Positions 42,133 through 47,577 of a stretch of 47,577 nucleotides of DNA are shown here, piece by piece. A program made the position numbers and the translations under genes. The stretch is from CAZDQL01 sp964507325. Lineage in GTDB: Bacteria > Planctomycetota > UBA1135 > GCA-002686595. Every line of letters starts with the position of its first letter. Position 1 is the stretch's first letter. The stretch covers positions 1-47,577 of the forward strand of contig CAZDQL010000049.1 of the NCBI GenBank assembly GCA_964507325.1, in the 5' to 3' direction. The notes under the pieces were generated by a model, which made no database searches, had not been told where the DNA came from, and worked only from the letters and a program-made list of their open reading frames with translations.

Positions 42133-44076
42133 TCAGCGCTGTCCCGTGGTCTGGAGGAAGCGCCGACACTCGCTGGCCGTGCTCAGGAGGACCGCCTCCT
42201 CCGCCGTGCAGAGCTCGCGCACGTTCTCCAGTGGGACCCAGTTCTCGTCGTAGATCTCGATCTCCTCCGACTCCCCGTCCAGGGGCATGTCGAAGATCCC
42301 CGAGTCGGTCCAGATGCCGAGGTCCGCCCAACCGGCGACGACCCGGGCGCGCGCGACCGGAGGGTCGAAGAGGCTCTCCCCCAGGGAGTAGTCGCCCCTG
42401 AGCTCCGGATCGGCCCCCAGCATCTCGAGCAGGGTGCCCGCCAGGTCCAGATGGGAGGTGGGGCGCTCCTCCATCCCCGCCTCCACACCCGGGCCCTTCA
42501 GGATGAAGGGCACCTCGACCTGCTCCGGCGTGAAGTTGCTGGTGTGCCCCCAGAAGCCGTTCTCCTGGAACTCCTCCCCGTGGTCGCCGGTGACGACCAC
42601 CGCCGTCCGCTCCAAGAGGTCGCGACGCTCCAGGGAGTCCAGGATGCGCCCCGCCGTGCCGTCCGCGTGCAGGACCGAGTTCCGGTAGCTGTTCCAGAGG
42701 CGCTCGGCGAGGGCCTCCATCTCGGGCCCCTCGGTGGTGCGGCCCAGCTCGATGTAGTTCAGGCTCTCCACCACGGGCTCGTAGGGGCCCCCCGGACTGC
42801 TGTAGGGCTGGTGGGGCGCGTCGATGAGGACGAAGCCGAAGAAGGGGCGCGCGTCCCCGGCGCGTTCGCGGGAGGTGAGCCACTCCTCCAGCGCGTCCGC
42901 CACGTAGCCGTCCTTGACGTAGGGAACCTCGGAGCGCTCGCGGCCCCGTTCGTCCCGGAACTCGTCGACCACCTGCTCGCGCGGCAATCCCGACCAGGCG
43001 GTGTCGAGGAACTCGGGGAAGTTCATCGAGGCGGAGGAGAAGACGCGCACGTCGTAGTCGAGCTCCTGGAGGAGATCGATCAGGACCGGCGGCCGGCGCG
43101 CGTCGAGCACCTTGAACCAGTACGAGCCGTGCAGGCCGTAGAGCATGGTGAACAGCCCGTAGCGCGTCCCGTTCCCCCCGGAGAGGTGGTCTACGAAGAC
43201 GCGCGCCCCCTCGGAGAAGCGCCACAGCTCGGGGGTCAGCTCGGGGGTGAACGCGTCGCGGCGCCAGGAGTCGACGACCACGATCAGGAAGCTCGGTCGC
43301 GGCCCGCCCACGGGCACCACGGGGGCCCGCAGGGGGTAGCGCAGGGTGGCCTCCTCGGGGACCAGCTCGAGCTGCGGCAGGCGCTCACCGTCGGGATCGA
43401 GCAGGCGTCCCAGCCGCACCCGCGGGTAGAGGGGCAGGGGCTTGGAGGCCCACAGGACCTCCCGGTCCCCCTTGATCTCCGCCGCGGCGTAGACGGTCTT
43501 CTCGATCCCGATGATGGGCAGCAGCACCGCCAGACAGACCATCCGCGGCTGCAGCAGGAGCGGCACCCGTCGCCCCCCCTCCCAGCGCCGCTCCACCCAA
43601 CGCGTCATCGCCAGGAGGGCGAGGAACTGCACCGCCGTCCCGCACACCAGGGCGGCGAGCACCGTACCCCAGACGCCCCACCCCAGGCGCACCGCGTCCT
43701 CGGAGCCGGAGGTCAGGGCGACGTTGAGGACGGCGCTGTTGAAGTGGTAGCGCAGGAGCCGGTAGACGATCGTGTCGCTGTAGAGGAGGATCAGGAAGGC
43801 GGTCCCCATACCCGCCTGCAACAGCGCGGCCAGCCGCCAGCGCACCCTGACGACGTAGTGGACCAGGGCGAAGAGCAGCCCGGGCGCCAGGGCCAGCACC
43901 GCCACGCTGGACAGGAGGGCGATCCCCACGTAGCACCGCGTCCAGAAGGAGAGCCCCTCCGGCATGCGGAAGAGCCAGGCGGTACCCAACAGCGTCCCCA
44001 CCAGGACGTTCCCCAGCCAGAGCTGGAAGACGGCCTGCACGCGCGCCGCTCGAACGGGGGGGCGGGTCTTGGTCAT
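42133..44076 (-). CDS. YejM/PbgA-like inner-membrane sulfatase-fold protein (DUF3413)
   Basis: About 647 aa. Five N-terminal TM helices (DUF3413-type, QLWLGNVLVGTLLGTAWLF and on) lead to a periplasmic sulfatase-fold domain starting FLIVVVDSWRRDAF. The nucleophile position reads SGGNGTRYGLFTMLYGL, with Thr instead of Cys, as in YejM of enterobacteria. VVTGDHGEEFQENGFWGHTSNF gives the distal metal ligands. YejM regulates LPS synthesis through LapB/FtsH in enterobacteria; here a role with a Thr nucleophile as a phosphotransferase is equally open. ATG 44076 preferred over the upstream TTG 44100. Confidence 0.8.
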   Translation of the reverse strand: MTKTRPPVRAARVQAVFQLWLGNVLVGTLLGTAWLFRMPEGLSFWTRCYVGIALLSSVAVLALAPGLLFALVHYVVRVRWRLAALLQAGMGTAFLILLYSDTIVYRLLRYHFNSAVLNVALTSGSEDAVRLGWGVWGTVLAALVCGTAVQFLALLAMTRWVERRWEGGRRVPLLLQPRMVCLAVLLPIIGIEKTVYAAAEIKGDREVLWASKPLPLYPRVRLGRLLDPDGERLPQLELVPEEATLRYPLRAPVVPVGGPRPSFLIVVVDSWRRDAFTPELTPELWRFSEGARVFVDHLSGGNGTRYGLFTMLYGLHGSYWFKVLDARRPPVLIDLLQELDYDVRVFSSASMNFPEFLDTAWSGLPREQVVDEFRDERGRERSEVPYVKDGYVADALEEWLTSRERAGDARPFFGFVLIDAPHQPYSSPGGPYEPVVESLNYIELGRTTEGPEMEALAERLWNSYRNSVLHADGTAGRILDSLERRDLLERTAVVVTGDHGEEFQENGFWGHTSNFTPEQVEVPFILKGPGVEAGMEERPTSHLDLAGTLLEMLGADPELRGDYSLGESLFDPPVARARVVAGWADLGIWTDSGIFDMPLDGESEEIEIYDENWVPLENVRELCTAEEAVLLSTASECRRFLQTTGQR

Positions 44077-44245
44077 GGTGAGCCGCGGGAACGGACCCAA
44101 ATTTACCTATCGGGACCCCGAGACCGGCAATTTCTTCTACATGCAAGGTTAACCGACGCTTGTCGGCTGGGGCCGCCCCTTCCGGCGGCCCGTCCTTGCC
44201 CCTGCCGGAGACCCGGAGTACCTTCTGCGCGCCCTGAACGGACGT

Positions 44246-44335
44246 GGAGAGGTGGCAGAGCGGCTGAATGCGCCACATTGCTAATGTGGTGACTCTTCAC
44301 GGGGTCCGCGGGTTCGAATCCCGCCCTCTCCGCCA
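44246..44335 (+). tRNA. tRNA-Ser (anticodon GCU)
   Basis: The acceptor stem pairs GGAGAGG (44246-44252) with CCTCTCC (44325-44331); discriminator G and encoded CCA follow. The anticodon arm is CCACA / TGTGG with loop TTGCTAA, anticodon GCT at 44280-44282, reading AGC and AGU. The T arm is GCGGG-TTCGAAT-CCCGC, and a long class II variable arm fits tRNA-Ser. No integrase or duplicated 3' end marks it as an attachment site. Confidence 0.95.
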
Positions 44336-44386
44336 TTCCGGCGCAGGGTAGCCGAAGGAGCGCCAAGAGAGACTGGGGGCAAGGGC

Positions 44387-44842
44387 GTGGGACGTCAGAT
44401 CGTGGGCTGGGGCGCCGTCGTGGCGCTCCTGGGGGCATTCCTGGCGGGGTGTCGCACCCGGCGCGTCTTGGCGGTCGACTCCCAACCCCCGGGAGCCCTG
44501 GTGCGCCTCGACGAGGAGGTGATCGGGAACACGCCCCTCGAGCACGAGTTCGTCCACGGGGGCAAGCGCCGCCTGACCCTCTACCTGCCGGGGCGCCGCA
44601 CCTGGTCCCAGCGCGTGGACCTGGACGGACCCTGGTACAGCCGCTTCCCCCTCGACCTGGTGACGGAGGTGATCCTGCCGCTCGGGCTCGAGCACCGCTT
44701 CCCCTTCGAGGTGCGCCTGATCCCCGACACCGGAGCGGAGCCGGGGAGCGATGCCGCCATCACCGACTTCGTCGAGCGCGCGGTGGCCCTGCGGCGCGCC
44801 GAGGCCGAGCCCCCCGAGGAGCCGGGAGAGCCGCCGCAGTGA
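44387..44842 (+). CDS. PEGA-domain lipoprotein
   Basis: 151 aa. VVALLGAFLAGCRTRR is a lipoprotein signal (LAGC). The PEGA domain follows: VLAVDSQPPGALVRLDEEVIGNTPLEHEFVHGGKRRLTLYLPGR. The tail is acidic and Pro-rich (EPPEEPGEPPQ). PEGA domains are surface beta-sandwich modules, likely interacting with envelope polymers. GTG 44387 is the start. The 221 bp after it up to murD contain no gene that I can see. Confidence 0.8.
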   Translation: MGRQIVGWGAVVALLGAFLAGCRTRRVLAVDSQPPGALVRLDEEVIGNTPLEHEFVHGGKRRLTLYLPGRRTWSQRVDLDGPWYSRFPLDLVTEVILPLGLEHRFPFEVRLIPDTGAEPGSDAAITDFVERAVALRRAEAEPPEEPGEPPQ

Positions 44843-45063
44843 GCTTCTGAACTGCCCCCCTTCGATGTGCTTCTCGGAGGACGACCCATCGACAACCACA
44901 GTCGGACCCGCATTCTGAGTGCCCCAGGGCAGTCGTCCGCGCGCTTCCGGTCCGTCACCCCTCCGGTGGGGCCTGCAACAGCGACCGGACACTCCAAGTC
45001 CTTGCGAGCAAACGTGCTACGAAGAGCAGTCCCCCGCAGAGCCCACCAAAGGGCGGCAGTTCG

Positions 45064-46485
45064 GTGAGCTTCCCCCCCGATCTCGCGGGGCGGCGGGCCA
45101 CCGTCATGGGGCTGGGGCTCTTCGGCGGGGGCGTCGCGGTCACCCGCTGGCTCCTGGAACGCGGGGCCGAGGTGACGGTGACCGACCTGCGCGGCCGGCG
45201 AGAGCTGGCGCCTGCGATCGCCGAGCTCGCGGGGCTCGAGGTGCGCTACGTCCTGGGGGAGCACCGGAGCGAGGACTTCGAGCAGGTCGCCCTAGTGGTC
45301 GCCAACCCCGCCGTGGGTCCGGACAACCCCTGGCTCGCCCAGGCCCGCGAGCAGGGCGTGCGGATCAGCTCGGAGCTGGAGCTCTTCCTGGCGACCTCGC
45401 GGGCGCGGATCGCCCTGATCACGGGCACCCAGGGCAAGAGCTCGACCACCGCCTTCCTGGCCCAGCTCCTGGACGCCTCCGGGATCCCCGCCGTGTCAGG
45501 GGGCAACATCGGCGCTCCGCTGCTCGGCCACCCCGCGGCGGACGATCCCCAGCGGGTCTGTGCGGTCGAGATCTCCTCCTACCAGCTCGAAGCCCTGCCC
45601 CCCTCCCCCTGCGACGGAGCGCTGCGCCCGCGGGTGGAGGCGGTGCTCGTCACCAACGTGCTCCTCGATCACCTGGAGCGCCACGGCACTCCGGCGGCCT
45701 ACGAGGCGGCCAAGGCGCGGGTGCTCGAGCTGCTCGCCCCGAGCGGCACCGCCTGGCTGCCGGCGGAGCTCGTGGGGCGCCCCGGCTGGAACGCCCTCTC
45801 CGAGCCCGGCTCGCGGGTGGTCTCCCACGGCGAGGGGGGGAGGCTGCGCTGCGAGGAGGGTCGCTTCCTCCTGGAAGAGCTCCTCCTCGGCCGGACCCGC
45901 AACCTGACCGTTCCGGGTCGCTTCCAACGCGAGAACGCCCTCCTGGCCCTCGGCGCCGCCCACGGCCTGGGGGCGGACCCCGAGCGCCTGGCCGCGGCGG
46001 TGGAGCGCCTCACCGGTCTCCCCCACCGCCTGGCCCCCCTCGGCGAAGCGGGGGGGGTGCGGGTAGTCGACAACGGAGTCTCGACCACCCCCGACTCGAC
46101 CGTGGCGGCCCTCGGTGAGGTGACCGATCCCTGCACCCTGCTCGTGGGGGGGCGTCGCAAGCGCTCGCTGGCCTTCGACGACCTGGTGACCGCCGCCCGA
46201 GAGCGGCGGGTGCGAGTGGTGGCGTTCGGCGAGGCGGGGGGGGAGCTGGCGCAGCTCTTCGGAGAGGGGGGGGTGGAGGCGCGGGCGGTCGCCGGCGTGG
46301 AGGAGGCGGTCGAGCACGGGCTGGAGGGGACCCCCGCGGGAGGGGTCCTGCTCTTCTCGCCGGCCTGCTCCAGCTTCGACGCCTACCCCAACTTCCGCTC
46401 CCGCGCGGCGGCCTTCGCGGAGGCGGTGGAGAGGTGGCGATTGACGCTCCCGGCGGGCCGGTCTATAGAGGGGTCCCGTCGATGA
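45064..46485 (+). CDS. murD: UDP-N-acetylmuramoyl-L-alanine--D-glutamate ligase
   Basis: 473-aa Mur ligase that adds D-Glu to UDP-MurNAc-L-Ala in cytoplasmic peptidoglycan synthesis. The N-terminal Rossmann domain is VMGLGLFGGGVAVTRWLLERG. The ATP loop is TGTQGKSSTTAF (120-131, K125). SGGNIGAPLL, AVEISSYQLEAL and VLVTNVLLDHLERHG are central-domain Mur motifs. The C-terminal domain has VVDNGVSTTPDSTVAAL, close to MurD's DSKATN region but with ST for KA. LLVGGRRKRSLAFDDL follows. Isolated from other mur genes. GTG 45064 start; the stop overlaps the mcsA-like ATG (ATGA). Confidence 0.85.
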   Translation: MSFPPDLAGRRATVMGLGLFGGGVAVTRWLLERGAEVTVTDLRGRRELAPAIAELAGLEVRYVLGEHRSEDFEQVALVVANPAVGPDNPWLAQAREQGVRISSELELFLATSRARIALITGTQGKSSTTAFLAQLLDASGIPAVSGGNIGAPLLGHPAADDPQRVCAVEISSYQLEALPPSPCDGALRPRVEAVLVTNVLLDHLERHGTPAAYEAAKARVLELLAPSGTAWLPAELVGRPGWNALSEPGSRVVSHGEGGRLRCEEGRFLLEELLLGRTRNLTVPGRFQRENALLALGAAHGLGADPERLAAAVERLTGLPHRLAPLGEAGGVRVVDNGVSTTPDSTVAALGEVTDPCTLLVGGRRKRSLAFDDLVTAARERRVRVVAFGEAGGELAQLFGEGGVEARAVAGVEEAVEHGLEGTPAGGVLLFSPACSSFDAYPNFRSRAAAFAEAVERWRLTLPAGRSIEGSRR

Positions 46486-47012
46486 TCTGTCCGCGCTGCA
46501 ACAAGAACCTGGCGACCGTGCACGTCACCGAGGTGACGGAGTTCATCGGGCCAGAGCACCCCGACAACCAGGTCCAGGACCACTTCATCTGCCAGGTCTG
46601 CGCCCAGGAGCTGGACGTCTCCGTCGCGGGGATGGCCCCCAAGGCGGTCGCGAGCCAGATCTGGAAGCTCCTGCAACTGCACACCAAGAAGGGGCAGATC
46701 CGGATCAAGACCGGTGGCCCCAGCTGCCCGAGCTGCGGGATGACGCTCGAGGAGCTGCAGCGCCACGGCCGCGTGGGGTGCGCGCGCTGCTACGAGGCCT
46801 TCCAGGAGCACCTCGACCAGCACCTGGAGCGCCTGCACGGATCCAAGGAGCACGTCGGCCGCCTGCCGGGGATCAGCGAGGGGGAGCTCGCGCGCCGCCA
46901 GCGGGTCAGCGACCTGCGGGGCGCCTTGGAGCTCGCCGTGCGGGAGGAGGACTACGAGCGGGCCGCCACCCTCAGGGACGAGCTGGCGGCGCTCGAAACG
47001 GAGGGGGAGTAG
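46482..47012 (+). CDS. McsA-like zinc-finger/UVR protein
   Basis: 176 aa with two CxxC pairs at the N-terminus (MICPRCNKN, ICQVCAQEL) and two in the middle (CPSCGMTLEE, CARCYEAF), as in McsA, then a UVR motif near the C-terminus (LRGALELAVREEDYERAATLRDEL). In Firmicutes McsA activates the protein-arginine kinase McsB and controls CtsR and ClpC. Here mcsB does not follow; clpC is 216 bp downstream. ATG 46482 overlaps the murD stop, so expression is coupled with murD. It may adapt clients directly to ClpC. Confidence 0.82.
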   Translation: MICPRCNKNLATVHVTEVTEFIGPEHPDNQVQDHFICQVCAQELDVSVAGMAPKAVASQIWKLLQLHTKKGQIRIKTGGPSCPSCGMTLEELQRHGRVGCARCYEAFQEHLDQHLERLHGSKEHVGRLPGISEGELARRQRVSDLRGALELAVREEDYERAATLRDELAALETEGE

Positions 47013-47228
47013 CCCGGACCGGGGCCATACCGCAAAACCTTCCACCCCGCGCCGCAACCTGGCATCCTCGGCCCGCCGGCCCGTCCCGGAGGCGAGGGGG
47101 GGTCGGAGACGTGAGGGAGTCAACCCTCCGAGCCTTGAAGGCCGAAGAGTAGGTACCAGAGAATCTCCGGTCCCGGAAACGCCTCCCGATCCGACCGCGG
47201 CCCCAGCCCCGGCAGACACCTAGACACC

Positions 47229-47577
47229 ATGTTCGACCGCTTCACCGACCGCGCCAAGAAGGTGATGAACCTCGCCCGTCAGGAGGCGCAGAGGTTCAAC
47301 CACGAGTACCTCGGAACGGAACACATCCTGCTCGGCCTGGTGCAGGAGGGCAGCGGGGTCGCGGCCAACGTGCTCAAGAACATGGGCATCGACCTCAACA
47401 AGATCCGGATGGAGGTCGAGAAGATCGTCAAGACCGGTCCCTCGATGGTGACCATGGGGCAACTGCCCTTCACCCCGCGCGCCAAGAAGGTGCTCGAGCT
47501 CTCGATGGAGGAGGCCGGCAACCTGGGGCACAACTACATCGGTACCGAGCACCTGCTGCTCGGACTGATCAAGGAGA
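47229..47577 (+). CDS. clpC: ClpC ATPase, N-terminal part (cut by window edge)
   Basis: The first 116 residues of a Clp/Hsp100 AAA+ unfoldase. MFDRFTDRAKKVMNLARQEA and YLGTEHILLGLVQEG are the first Clp_N repeat, and FTPRAKKVLELSMEEA with YIGTEHLLLGLIKE the second, a close match to ClpC rather than ClpB or ClpA. The AAA domains lie beyond the window. With McsA upstream the pair resembles the Firmicute ctsR-mcsA-mcsB-clpC locus minus mcsB and ctsR. The 216-bp leader has no recognisable CtsR or CIRCE box that I can see. Confidence 0.92.
   Translation, partial: MFDRFTDRAKKVMNLARQEAQRFNHEYLGTEHILLGLVQEGSGVAANVLKNMGIDLNKIRMEVEKIVKTGPSMVTMGQLPFTPRAKKVLELSMEEAGNLGHNYIGTEHLLLGLIKE

Noticed and set aside
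44246..44335. tRNA-Ser as an integration site for a mobile element
   Set aside because: No integrase, no repeat of the tRNA 3' end and no composition change nearby.
44336..44386. Terminator after the tRNA (GGCGC and GCGCC arms)
   Set aside because: Loop of about 15 nt, short stem and no T-tract; equally likely by chance in GC-rich DNA.

Overview
The window is a very GC-rich bacterial chromosome segment with 37 complete genes, one frameshifted gene, one gene cut by the right edge (clpC) and one tRNA. No non-coding stretch exceeds about 230 bp. The content points to Planctomycetota, probably one of the marine GC-rich lineages: an ECF sigma factor divergent from a Ser/Thr kinase with TPRs, squalene-cyclase-like repeat proteins, several sulfatase-superfamily proteins, VWA/HEAT secreted proteins, a sialate O-acetylesterase, and an FG-GAP secreted protein whose C-terminal domain I associate with this group. 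The lineage call is inference from gene content; there is no rRNA here. No integrase, transposase, phage gene or CRISPR array is visible.

Layout. (1) 1-8370: surface polysaccharide locus. It holds two paralogous sugar C-methyltransferases, a glucose-1-phosphate cytidylyltransferase, an SDR epimerase, a PIG-L deacetylase, and a Wza / Wzz / CpsD-like export trio in which the CpsD-like ATPase has lost key P-loop residues. A tandem 55-bp hairpin repeat sits at the left edge. (2) 8597-10918: DUF445 protein, four-S1-domain RNA-binding protein, small membrane protein. (3) 11023-17864: a tight seven-gene polyamine-linked operon of speD, a DUF4178 zinc-ribbon membrane protein, a small TM protein, DUF350, a membrane aminopropyltransferase, a Tat-signal FAD oxidoreductase and a divergent relative of the archaeal/plant D-aminoacyl-tRNA deacylase DTD2. 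(4) 17874-27022: secreted repeat protein, ECF sigma factor, kinase, frameshifted FG-GAP protein, sialate O-acetylesterase. (5) 27127-31889: CPBP protease, YciB, a sulfatase-like lipoprotein lacking the formylglycine Cys, a short zinc-ribbon gene interrupted by an in-frame TGA, and a rhomboid protease. (6) 31903-39840: two divergent VWA proteins, a canonical sulfatase and two unrecognised secreted proteins. (7) 39966-47577: STT3-like oligosaccharyltransferase plus YejM/PbgA-like protein, tRNA-Ser(GCU), a PEGA lipoprotein, murD, mcsA-like and clpC.

The two strongest leads are these. First, the gene at 30613-30954: its TGA at codon 42 is followed at once by a 39-nt hairpin with GGUC at the 5' side of its apical loop, the layout of a bacterial SECIS element, so it may encode an undescribed selenoprotein. 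Second, the polyamine operon combines two intracellular polyamine enzymes with membrane proteins of unknown function, an exported oxidase and a DTD2-like hydrolase, suggesting polyamine chemistry at or across the cytoplasmic membrane.
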